The notes beneath the pieces are model-generated. The model saw only the letters and a program-made list of their open reading frames with translations, was not told the origin of the DNA and searched no databases. Position numbers and translations under genes: made by a program. Of a stretch of 64,000 nucleotides of DNA, positions 17,200 through 25,161 are shown piece by piece. Numbering within the stretch: the first letter of the stretch is position 1; each line of letters begins with the position of its first letter. Source of the DNA: Gemmatimonadota bacterium (GTDB lineage Bacteria > Gemmatimonadota > Gemmatimonadetes > Gemmatimonadales > Gemmatimonadaceae); the NCBI GenBank assembly GCA_026387915.1, contig JAPLKS010000017.1, forward strand, positions 186,001 through 250,000, read 5' to 3'.

Positions 17200-18468
17200 G
17201 TGATCGATTCCGGCCCTCTGCTCGATCGTATCTTCCTACCCGACGCCGTGTTACGGGCGTCGGCCATAAATCTGGCGCGCACCGGTTTTCCCGAGTCCCT
17301 TCGCCCGACCGCTCGGCTCGGCGTCCTCGATATCACCGAGTTTTACGGCGACACAACGGGCGGCATTCGCACCTATTTGCGGGCCAAAGCGCGCTACGTG
17401 GAGGCCCGGCCGGAGCTCCGCCAAGTCCTCGTGCTCCCCGGGGCCCGCGACGCACTCTCTGGTAGCGACGGCGTGCGCTGCTACCGCCTGCGCGGGCCGC
17501 GCGTGCCGACACAGGCGCCGTATCGCTTCATGCTGGCCACGCGCACCAACCGCCGGATCATGCTCCACGAACGCCCCGACGTTATTGAAGTGGGGAGTCC
17601 GGGACTCGTGCCGTGGATCGCGCGCTTCGCGTCGCGCGGGCTCGACATTCCCGCCGTGGCGTTCTATCACAGCAACTTTCCGCGCCTCTTCTCGCCATTC
17701 CCCGAGAAAGCGGGCGGTGCGCGGCGCGCGCTGGGTGATCTCGCCTGGAAATACGCGCGCACCATCGACAAACATTTTGCGCACACCATTGCCTGCTCGG
17801 ATTTTGCCGCAGACGATCTGCGCCGCGCCGGCGTCGAGCGCGTGACGCGCATTCCGCTTGGGGTGGATCTCGCGCACTACACGCCGGAACGTCGCGCGCG
17901 GCGCGCGGAGTCGCGGCTCCAGTACGGATTAACCGACGGCCCGCTCGCGGGTTTTGTGGGTCGATTTGCGGCGGAGAAAGAGCTGGACGTGCTTCTCGAT
18001 GCGTGGCCGCAGGTGTACGCCCGCACACGCGCGCAGCTCGTGCTGATCGGGGACGGGCCCATGCGGTCACAACTCGAAAGCCGGCTTCGCGACGCCCCGT
18101 GGGCGCGGATTCTGCCCTACGAAACAGATCGTGATCGCCTCGCCGACCTTATCGCCGCGCTCGACATCTACGTGGGCCCCTGTTCCGTCGAAACGTTCGG
18201 CCTGTCAGCGCTCGAGGCACTGGCCAGCGGTACGCCGGTGCTTGCCGCGGACCGCGGCGGCATTGGGGAGCAGGTGATCGCGAGTGGTGCCGGTCGGTGC
18301 TTTGTGAGCGGCCAGGCCGCGTCGCTCGCGGAGGAGGCGGTGGCGCTTCTGGCCGCCGACCTCAGCGCGCTTGGCGCTCTGGGGCGTCAGTACGCCGAGC
18401 GCGACCATTCGTGGGATGCCGTGTTCGATCGCATCTTCGCGGTGTATGCCTCCGTGGTCCGGCGCTAA
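17200..18468 (+). CDS. glycosyltransferase family 4 protein
   Basis: About 422 residues with the two-Rossmann (GT-B) layout. The N-terminal acceptor domain carries TGGIRTYLRAKARY; the C-terminal nucleotide-sugar domain carries FVGRFAAEKELDVLLDAW, LVLIGDGP and the EX7E-like motif in VETFGLSALEALASGTPVLA. It is a retaining, cytoplasmic enzyme, probably making a glycolipid or polysaccharide; donor and acceptor are not readable. The frame is open to 16990, but upstream codons fall in the divergent intergenic region; GTG 17200 is the first start that fits the family N-terminus, without a clear SD. The next gene starts 3 bases after its stop. Confidence 0.88.
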   Translation: MIDSGPLLDRIFLPDAVLRASAINLARTGFPESLRPTARLGVLDITEFYGDTTGGIRTYLRAKARYVEARPELRQVLVLPGARDALSGSDGVRCYRLRGPRVPTQAPYRFMLATRTNRRIMLHERPDVIEVGSPGLVPWIARFASRGLDIPAVAFYHSNFPRLFSPFPEKAGGARRALGDLAWKYARTIDKHFAHTIACSDFAADDLRRAGVERVTRIPLGVDLAHYTPERRARRAESRLQYGLTDGPLAGFVGRFAAEKELDVLLDAWPQVYARTRAQLVLIGDGPMRSQLESRLRDAPWARILPYETDRDRLADLIAALDIYVGPCSVETFGLSALEALASGTPVLAADRGGIGEQVIASGAGRCFVSGQAASLAEEAVALLAADLSALGALGRQYAERDHSWDAVFDRIFAVYASVVRR

Positions 18469-18470
18469 TC

Positions 18471-19184
18471 GTGGCACTCCTCGTCACGATTCACGATGTC
18501 ACGCCGGCCCTGCAGCCCAGAGTGGAGACGCTCTGGAGTATGTGCGCCGCGCACGGCATTGTGCCGGGCCTGCTCGTGATTCCTGACTGGCACGGCGTGG
18601 CTCCCATCGAACAGGACCCATCGTTTTTGCAGTGGGTACGCGCACGCGCCGCTGACGGCGCCGAAATATTTCTGCACGGAGAACGCCACGACGAAGTGGG
18701 ACTGCCGCGCGGCTGGCAGGACGAGTGGCGCGCCGTGGGTCGCACCAACAAGGAGGGAGAGTTTTTGACCCTCGATCTCCCGCAGGCGCGGGCGCGTATA
18801 GACCGTGGTATTGCTCGACTCACGGCGCAGGGGCTGACACCTATTGGGTTTGTGCCACCCGCGTGGCTTGCGCGGCCCGACACCCATGTGGCCGCGCGGA
18901 ACGCGGGGTTGGCTGTGAGTGAAGATGATGCCACGATTTATCTGCATTCCTCCGGCACGACGCGTCGCTCGCCCGTATTGCGATGGAGCGCACGAGGTGC
19001 CTTCCGGAGTTGGGGCTCGAACGTGCAGGCGCAGCTACGCTGGACGCTCCAACGTCGCGTGCCCGTGATGCGCATCGCGCTGCACCCTGGTGATTTGGCG
19101 AGTGCTGCAGTGGAACGTTCGATTCACCGTGCCCTCAGCGCGTGGGTGGCCGAGCGTGCGCCGAGCCGGTATGGTGATCTCTAG
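18471..19184 (+). CDS. polysaccharide deacetylase-like protein (DUF2334 type)
   Basis: About 237 residues. The N-terminal strand ends in TIHDVTPAL, with the Asp expected for the metal site of carbohydrate esterase family 4-like folds; EIFLHGERHDE holds the His pair; VMRIALHPGD is the late motif. It lacks a signal peptide and is shorter than typical NodB proteins. Gene position, 3 bases after the glycosyltransferase, suggests that both act on the same glycan. The start is GTG 18471; the frame extends upstream only through the previous gene. Confidence 0.8.
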   Translation: MALLVTIHDVTPALQPRVETLWSMCAAHGIVPGLLVIPDWHGVAPIEQDPSFLQWVRARAADGAEIFLHGERHDEVGLPRGWQDEWRAVGRTNKEGEFLTLDLPQARARIDRGIARLTAQGLTPIGFVPPAWLARPDTHVAARNAGLAVSEDDATIYLHSSGTTRRSPVLRWSARGAFRSWGSNVQAQLRWTLQRRVPVMRIALHPGDLASAAVERSIHRALSAWVAERAPSRYGDL

Positions 19185-19228
19185 CAGTGGTTCGGTGAGG
19201 TGCCGTCGCGTGGTGCGCGTTCTCGCGC

Positions 19229-19234
19229 TACAAT
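19229..19234 (+). promoter_or_regulatory. possible -10 element for the glycosylasparaginase gene
   Basis: TACAAT is a near-consensus -10 box 31 bases before the GTG at 19265. A -35 box is not clear (GTGGTG at about the right distance), so this is a tentative promoter. Confidence 0.3.
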
Positions 19235-19264
19235 AGCGGGAAGACCTTTTCATCTGGAGCGTTC

Positions 19265-20425
19265 GTGAAGCCGACCCGTCGCGAGTTTTTGGAGAAGTCT
19301 GCCACGCTGGCCGCCTTGGGATTTCTTCCGCGCGAGATCAGCGCCGAGGAGTGGGACGTGGAGCGCGCGCGGTCCCGTGCACAGACGCCGGCCTCGTTTC
19401 GTGGTCGCCCAGTGGTCATCAGTTCAACGAACGGATATCACACCGACCGTCCGGCGGGCATCAAGATTGCTTACGACAAAATCGCCGCCGGCGCCGACAC
19501 ACTCGACGCGATTATCGCAGGCGTGAACACGCAGGAACTCGATCCCGAGGATCAGTCAGTCGGGCTCGGTGGATTGCCTAACGCGGATGGTGTGGTGCAG
19601 CTCGATGCCAGCTGCATGCACGGTCCCACCAAGCGCGCCGGTTCGGTGGCGGCGATTGAAGGGATTGCCACGCCGTCGCTCGTGGCGAAGGCGGTGATGG
19701 AATACACCGAGCATATCATGCTCGTGGGGCAGGACGCCAAGCGGTTCGCGCTCGCGATGGGGTTTCAAGAGCAGAATTTACTGACGGAGAAGTCGAAGCA
19801 GGATTGGCTCAAGTGGAAGGCCGCGGGCCGCAAGGACGGATGGACCAACGAAGACAAGCGTCAGGCGTGGCTCAAGTGGAACGCCGCGCACGCGCCCAAG
19901 GGCGCAGCGGGTAAACCGCAGGGCGCTGGCGATGGCGAACTCAACTGGACGCATGGCACCATCAACATGGACGCGGTGAACGCGACCGGTGACATCAGTT
20001 CGGTGACGACCACCAGCGGTATTTCGTGGAAGGTGCCTGGCCGTATTGGCGATTCGCCGATCATCGGGGCGGGGCAGTACTGCGATAATACCGTCGGCGC
20101 GGCCGGTTCCACGGGGCGCGGCGAATCGAACATCATGGTGTGCGGTGGGTTCCTGGCGGTGGAGTTCATGCGGCAGGGGATGGATCCGCAGACGGCGCTC
20201 ATCAAAGTGATGGAGCGCGTGATCGCGATGACCGAGAAGCGACTGCTCGACGATCGCGGGCGTCCGTACTTTGATCTGAGTTTCTACGCACTCTCAAAGG
20301 ACGGTCGCTACGCCGGCGGCAATGCCTACGAGGGCGGCACCTTTGCCGTGTGCGACGAGAAGGGGCCGCGAGTGGAAAAGGGTGTGTACCTCTTCAAGGA
20401 ATCGGAGCGGCCGAAAGCACGGTGA
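19265..20425 (+). CDS. N4-(beta-N-acetylglucosaminyl)-L-asparaginase (glycosylasparaginase), Tat-exported
   Basis: A 386-residue Ntn-hydrolase precursor. The N-terminus has a twin-arginine signal (TRREFLEKSATLAALGF). Self-cleavage should occur before T232 in WTHGTINMDAV, giving alpha and beta chains; downstream TTTSGISWKVPGRIGDSPI matches the beta chain of the family, which hydrolyses the GlcNAc-Asn bond. An insert of about 50 residues (178-228) with two DWLKW/AWLKW repeats precedes the cleavage site and is absent from the human and Flavobacterium enzymes as I know them. The start is GTG 19265, with GGAG 8 bases upstream. The stop overlaps the next start (GTGA). Confidence 0.9.
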   Translation: MKPTRREFLEKSATLAALGFLPREISAEEWDVERARSRAQTPASFRGRPVVISSTNGYHTDRPAGIKIAYDKIAAGADTLDAIIAGVNTQELDPEDQSVGLGGLPNADGVVQLDASCMHGPTKRAGSVAAIEGIATPSLVAKAVMEYTEHIMLVGQDAKRFALAMGFQEQNLLTEKSKQDWLKWKAAGRKDGWTNEDKRQAWLKWNAAHAPKGAAGKPQGAGDGELNWTHGTINMDAVNATGDISSVTTTSGISWKVPGRIGDSPIIGAGQYCDNTVGAAGSTGRGESNIMVCGGFLAVEFMRQGMDPQTALIKVMERVIAMTEKRLLDDRGRPYFDLSFYALSKDGRYAGGNAYEGGTFAVCDEKGPRVEKGVYLFKESERPKAR

Positions 20426-21468
20426 GTATCAAGGACGAAACGGAATTCCTGACGCTCCAACGCCGCGTGCGGAACGCGGCGCTGTTGTTGTTGTTCGCGT
20501 TCGTCGTTGGCGTGGTGGGGTACCATTTGATTGGCGGCCCGGAGCACGATTGGCTCGATGCCGTCTTTATGGCCGCGATCATCCTCACCACGACGGGGCT
20601 GCGCGAAGTCATTCCGGTGGAGTCGCACGTCGCTGAAATTTTTACGACCGCCTACATCTTATTTGGCGCTACGGCGGCGGTGTACACGCTGTCCACGATC
20701 ACGGCCTTCATTGTTGAAGGCGATTTGACGCGCGGGTTTCGGAGACGTCGCATGCAGAAGCAGATTGACGCCCTTGCTGGGCATTATGTGGTGTGCGGTG
20801 CCGGGCAGACCGGTACCGCCGTCCTGCGCGAACTCCGCAGCACCGGACAGCGCTGCGTGGTGATCGAGCACAATCACGCCCATCTGCAGACGCTAGAAGC
20901 CGACATGCCCGACGTGTTGCAGCTCCACGGCGACTGCGCAGACGACGAGACGCTCGCGAAAGCCGGTGTGTCGCGCGCGGCGGGGATTGTGGTGTGCACC
21001 GACGACGACAAAAATGTGCTTGTGACGACGGTGCTGGCGCGGCAACTCAACGCCAAGTTGCGCATTGTGGCGCGCGCCACGTCGGAGCGGGTGGGCGCGC
21101 GGTTGCGTCAGGCGGGCGCCGACGCCGTGGTGTCGCCGGCGCAGATTGGCGGCATGCGCTTGGCGAGCGAGTTACTGCGGCCGACCGTCGTCGGCTTCCT
21201 CGATCAGATGTTGCGCGATACCAACCGGAATCTTCGCATCGAGGAAGTGCTCGTGCCGAACGGCAGCCCGGTTGCCGGCGTTTCGTTGGAGTCGCTCCGA
21301 TTGCACGAAGGAGGCACCGGCCTGTTGCTCCTCGCGACGCGCGATCCGTCGGGCACCTATCAGTTCAATCCGTCGGCTGATGTGATTGTGTCGCCGGGCA
21401 CTCGGCTCATCGCCATGGGTGACCCGCCGTCGGTGCAAGCGCTGCGCGAGCGCGTGCGCGCCTCCTAG
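20422..21468 (+). CDS. TrkA-N (RCK) potassium channel-like protein with atypical filter
   Basis: 348 residues: two transmembrane helices with a pore loop between (about 18-105), then an RCK/TrkA-N Rossmann domain (VVCGAGQTGTAVLREL) and a TrkA-C-like domain. The layout is that of Kch/MthK-type channels. The pore sequence is TTTGLREVIP (residues 56-65) where K+ channels have TVGYGD, so the selectivity filter is not canonical. The start is GTG 20422 in a GTGA overlap with the glycosylasparaginase gene. Its TAG shares the palindrome CTAG with the stop of the converging gene. Confidence 0.85.
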   Translation: MSIKDETEFLTLQRRVRNAALLLLFAFVVGVVGYHLIGGPEHDWLDAVFMAAIILTTTGLREVIPVESHVAEIFTTAYILFGATAAVYTLSTITAFIVEGDLTRGFRRRRMQKQIDALAGHYVVCGAGQTGTAVLRELRSTGQRCVVIEHNHAHLQTLEADMPDVLQLHGDCADDETLAKAGVSRAAGIVVCTDDDKNVLVTTVLARQLNAKLRIVARATSERVGARLRQAGADAVVSPAQIGGMRLASELLRPTVVGFLDQMLRDTNRNLRIEEVLVPNGSPVAGVSLESLRLHEGGTGLLLLATRDPSGTYQFNPSADVIVSPGTRLIAMGDPPSVQALRERVRAS

Positions 21469-23240
21469 GGGGCGCCGGGGCTTTTGCAGTAGGTGCGGAG
21501 CGCGACATCCACCGCCGCACGCATCGCGTCATAGCTCTCTCGTAACTGTGCGCCACTGGCCGCGGCGTTGATGCCGCGTTCGAGTGCGACGCGTCCGTCG
21601 CCGAGTGCGTCGTCGGCGCGCCGCGCTTCGGGGCAGGTACGGTTGCGTCCGGCCGCGATCAGTTCACCGCGCGAGAGTTGCAAGCTCGCGGCCGTGCGCA
21701 TGGCACGCGAGTCATCGCCGCTCTCAAGCGAGTCGGCGAGTGCGAGAAAAGGCACCGACGCGCGCACCAACGTCAGTGACGTGTCGGCCGCGGAGCGTAG
21801 CAGCTTGGTGCCGCGGCTGAGGGCGTAACTGCGCAGAGCTGCGGACGCGGCAGCACCCTCCCGCGGTGCGCGAGCCAGTGCGTCGAACGCGCTGTCGGGC
21901 TGTAGTTCGTCGAGCCACAAGTCAGCGACTTGTAAGTACATCGGCAAGAGCGTCGGATCGCGCCGCAGCGCGGCTTCGGCAGCGGCGATGGCCTCACGCC
22001 GATGCCCCGAGGCGCGCGCTTCGCGCATTTGCAATACGTAGAGCTCGGGCGACTCCGGAAAGCGCGCGAGGCCACGCGCGAGCGCTGTGCCGGCTTCGCC
22101 GGTAATGAGTTGCAAATATTGCAGATACAGTCGCGCATCGCCGGGATGAAGACGAATGGCGCCGGTGCTCGAGGCGAGCGCGCCGAGTGTGTCGCCACTC
22201 AGGCGCAGGGCTTCGATGTGGCGGACGGTGTAGGTGGAGTCGTGCGCGAAGGCCGTGTCGGCTGCCGTCAGCGAATCGCCGAGTCGCGCCGCATCTTGCC
22301 ACCGCGCAAGCGCGATCAGCGTGCGAAAGGTGAGTCGCGGAAAGGACAACGTCGTGGCGTGGTGCTTTGTGAGCGCGCGGCTCTGCGTGAGGGCGGCTTC
22401 GTACTCGCGCAGGCGCAACATCGCATCGATGGCGCGTAGCCCGATGTCCACGCTGTCGGGGGCAATGCGAATGGCCCGTTGCCACGCGGCAATCGCCTCG
22501 GTGTTCTTGGAGAGCGTCATCAGCGCTTCGGCGCGTTCGACGGCTGCGAGCACGCTCAGGCTGTCCACCGCGAGCACCGCCTCGGCTACGCGCCGTAACG
22601 AATCGGCGGGCGTCGGTTGGTACGTCAGCGAGACGAGCAGGCAGGTACGACTCAGCGCGCCGGGATATGCGCGAATCGCTTCGGCCGCTGCTGCCGCCGC
22701 CGCGACGAAGTTTCCTTCGCGTCGGGCGTTCTCGCAGCGGCGAATCGGAGCCATCTCGGCCCGCGCGGCCAGTACGGATTTCGTGAGTGCTTGCGCCGCC
22801 GCGTCCACGCGTGCGGCGCGCACCACGGGGAGTGGTTCGCGGAGTCGCCAGTCGCGCGCGAGCACAATGGACGCGCGCACCACGAACTCGTCTTTCTCTT
22901 TGCTGACCTCGGCAACCAAGATCTCATCGGTGCGCAGTTCGCGCGCGAGCACGCGAATCTCGAGGGTGTGCAACGGCATGTCTTCGTCGTACCCAGACCG
23001 CTTGAGCGCGTAGTACAGTGCGTCGCCGTCAATCACGTCAAGGGTGCGCTTCGACGCAGACCGCTCCATTTGCGATCGCACCGCCGTGCTGATTTTTCGA
23101 GCGGCATCGATGGTGGCGTTGTCGCTTCCCAGAAACGGGGCAACAAAAAACGACTGCCGGATGAACTCTTGCGCCTGCACCGTGGGCGCTGCTCCGAACA
23201 ACAACAACATCGAGAGCACCCGCCACGGTCGCCGGATCAT
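21465..23240 (-). CDS. secreted TPR-repeat protein with TolB-like N-terminal domain
   Basis: 591 residues. The signal peptide ends near TVQAQ. Residues 25-165 resemble the alpha/beta 'TolB-like/FlgO-like' domain often found before TPRs (SFFVAPFLGSDN, then VDVIDGDALYYAL, then LRTDEILVAEV). The remainder, 165-585, is a solenoid of Ala-rich helical pairs of TPR type. It probably acts as a periplasmic or surface binding scaffold. The ATG is in an ATGA overlap with the stop of the upstream receptor kinase, so it is likely a partner of that kinase. Confidence 0.8.
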   Translation of the reverse strand: MIRRPWRVLSMLLLFGAAPTVQAQEFIRQSFFVAPFLGSDNATIDAARKISTAVRSQMERSASKRTLDVIDGDALYYALKRSGYDEDMPLHTLEIRVLARELRTDEILVAEVSKEKDEFVVRASIVLARDWRLREPLPVVRAARVDAAAQALTKSVLAARAEMAPIRRCENARREGNFVAAAAAAAEAIRAYPGALSRTCLLVSLTYQPTPADSLRRVAEAVLAVDSLSVLAAVERAEALMTLSKNTEAIAAWQRAIRIAPDSVDIGLRAIDAMLRLREYEAALTQSRALTKHHATTLSFPRLTFRTLIALARWQDAARLGDSLTAADTAFAHDSTYTVRHIEALRLSGDTLGALASSTGAIRLHPGDARLYLQYLQLITGEAGTALARGLARFPESPELYVLQMREARASGHRREAIAAAEAALRRDPTLLPMYLQVADLWLDELQPDSAFDALARAPREGAAASAALRSYALSRGTKLLRSAADTSLTLVRASVPFLALADSLESGDDSRAMRTAASLQLSRGELIAAGRNRTCPEARRADDALGDGRVALERGINAAASGAQLRESYDAMRAAVDVALRTYCKSPGAP

Positions 23241-25141
23241 GGTTTCTTGGCGGTCGGTGCCGGCGTCGGTGTGCCGGGTGCCACCGGCGGTGCAGTCGCG
23301 GCGGGCGATGCGTCGGAAATTCGCGGCGAATGGTCGATGGCGCGTAACTCACCAAACACCGATGCCAGCAGGCGCTCAATCCGCTCAAGCGGTTGCGCAA
23401 CCGGCACGGCAGGCATCGTCGCCGACGTTTGCCGATTCACCGAGGCGAGGTCGCGCAAAATCACCACGAAGCTCACCGAATCCTTTCCCGCCGGTCGCAC
23501 ACCCACCGACGCGAACAGTTCGGCGTGTAGCATTTCCCCCACCCGTTCCGCCGTGCGCGACTGTGCGAGCGCCCAGGTGACGGAATCGGCCGGGACAAGC
23601 GAATACGGCCGAACGCGCGCAAAAAACTTTCGGAGTGTGTCGACCACCGCGTGTTGTGCGACGGCCCAGTCCGGGTGTTTGGCGTCGCTCATGAGTTCAG
23701 TAATCACGAGTCGCCGGCGCGTCGGCGCGCCACCGGAACGTCCGCGATCGTTCGCGCGGGCGGCGCCCACGTTCGGCAAATGCGTGGCGGTGTCGGTGCC
23801 GCTCGTGGTGCCGCCCCGCTGCGCCCAAAAACTCACCGACTCAGCGGGGATGATCGCCCGCTGACTGCGAATGACCCGCATCGGATCGGCCTCGGTCACC
23901 TGGCGCGCGCTCCGCTGGAGCGAGTCGAGACGTCTCGACTCGCGCTCGTTATAGAGCGAGTCCACCATGCGTGCGATTTCCGCCGCGGTCAGCGCGGGCT
24001 GTGGCGCTGGCGCGGCGGCGAGACGACCGGTGCGCTTCTCGATCTGCGCGGCAATCGCAAACGAATCCTCGCGCGTAATCAGGGCGCGTCCGGCACCCGG
24101 TGCCACCGGCGCCACTTCGATGGGCTTCGGCGCATCGGCGGCGGCGGGCGCTTTCGTGGCGTCCGGCGTCATCGTCGCGTTTGAGCGCCAAGCGTACAGC
24201 GCGCCTGTCAGTATCACGAGCGCAGCGGCGGTCATCGCCACAACGCGCGAGTTCCCGCTCGGAGCGATCGCCGGCGGAAAATCGCCGGACGAAAGCACAA
24301 TCGCTTCGAGTTCCGCCAGCAATAGGGTGGCACTTTGTGGTCGCGCTTCGGGTGCCTTGGCGAGGCAGCGCTTGATGAGCGAGAGCAGCGCCGGCGGCAC
24401 ATCCTGCCGCTTGGACTCAATCGGCGCCGGCTCCTGCGTGAGTTGCGCGGCCATCGTGGCCTGCGGCGATGCGCCAGCGAATGGCGCCACGCCGGTGAGC
24501 AACTCGTAGGCGAGGAGTCCAACGGCGTACAGGTCTACTCGGTGGTCCGCTGCGGGATCGCCAGCCAACTGCTCCGGCGCCATGTAGGCGGGCGTGCCAA
24601 TGGCCATGCCGCTCGTCGTCACGCCGGCAGCGGGGAGCGACGCTTTGATAGCCTTGGCCACGCCAAAGTCGGTCACCACCGCGTGCACGCCGCTCCGCAA
24701 CACATTCCCGGGCTTGATGTCGCGGTGAATCACCCCGCGCGCATGCGCGTAGGCGAGCGCGTCCACCACATCGTGCAGAATGCCCGCGACTTCGCGCGGC
24801 GTGAACGCCGCCCCGTGCTCAATGGCGTGCTTGAGCGACTCGCCCTCAATGAAGGGCATGGTGTAAAACAACAACTCGCCGTGTTCGCCGGCGCTGTACA
24901 GCGGCACAATGTGCGGATGCTGCAACTGCGCCGCCATCTGGATCTCGCGACGAAATCGCTCGCGATTCACCCCGGCCGCGAGTTCAGGCGGGAGCACCTT
25001 GATGACGACTTTGCGATTGAGCGACCGCTCCGTGGCCAGAAAGACGCGACTCATCCCGCCGCCCAAGAGCTCGCGCTCGAGCACGTACGCGCCTTCTACA
25101 GCGGCGCGGAGATTTGAGTCGAAATCGAAGTGGTCGGCCAT
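23237..25141 (-). CDS. transmembrane Ser/Thr protein kinase with extracytoplasmic domain
   Basis: 634 residues. Kinase domain 18-285: Gly loop LLGGGMSRVF, K48 in VVIKVL, HRDIKPGN with D141, TDFGVAK with D158, YMAPEQL. One transmembrane helix follows at about 300-318. The periplasmic part has an Ala/Pro linker, a charged helix (about 385-420) and a domain from about 470 (VITELMSD, FARVRPYSLVPADSVTWAL, FVVILRDL) that looks TolB/FlgO-like. This is the PknB-type receptor layout, without PASTA repeats. It is translationally coupled (ATGA) to the downstream TPR protein. Confidence 0.9.
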   Translation of the reverse strand: MADHFDFDSNLRAAVEGAYVLERELLGGGMSRVFLATERSLNRKVVIKVLPPELAAGVNRERFRREIQMAAQLQHPHIVPLYSAGEHGELLFYTMPFIEGESLKHAIEHGAAFTPREVAGILHDVVDALAYAHARGVIHRDIKPGNVLRSGVHAVVTDFGVAKAIKASLPAAGVTTSGMAIGTPAYMAPEQLAGDPAADHRVDLYAVGLLAYELLTGVAPFAGASPQATMAAQLTQEPAPIESKRQDVPPALLSLIKRCLAKAPEARPQSATLLLAELEAIVLSSGDFPPAIAPSGNSRVVAMTAAALVILTGALYAWRSNATMTPDATKAPAAADAPKPIEVAPVAPGAGRALITREDSFAIAAQIEKRTGRLAAAPAPQPALTAAEIARMVDSLYNERESRRLDSLQRSARQVTEADPMRVIRSQRAIIPAESVSFWAQRGGTTSGTDTATHLPNVGAARANDRGRSGGAPTRRRLVITELMSDAKHPDWAVAQHAVVDTLRKFFARVRPYSLVPADSVTWALAQSRTAERVGEMLHAELFASVGVRPAGKDSVSFVVILRDLASVNRQTSATMPAVPVAQPLERIERLLASVFGELRAIDHSPRISDASPAATAPPVAPGTPTPAPTAKKP

Positions 25142-25161
25142 CGTGGGAGAGAGAGTTCTGG

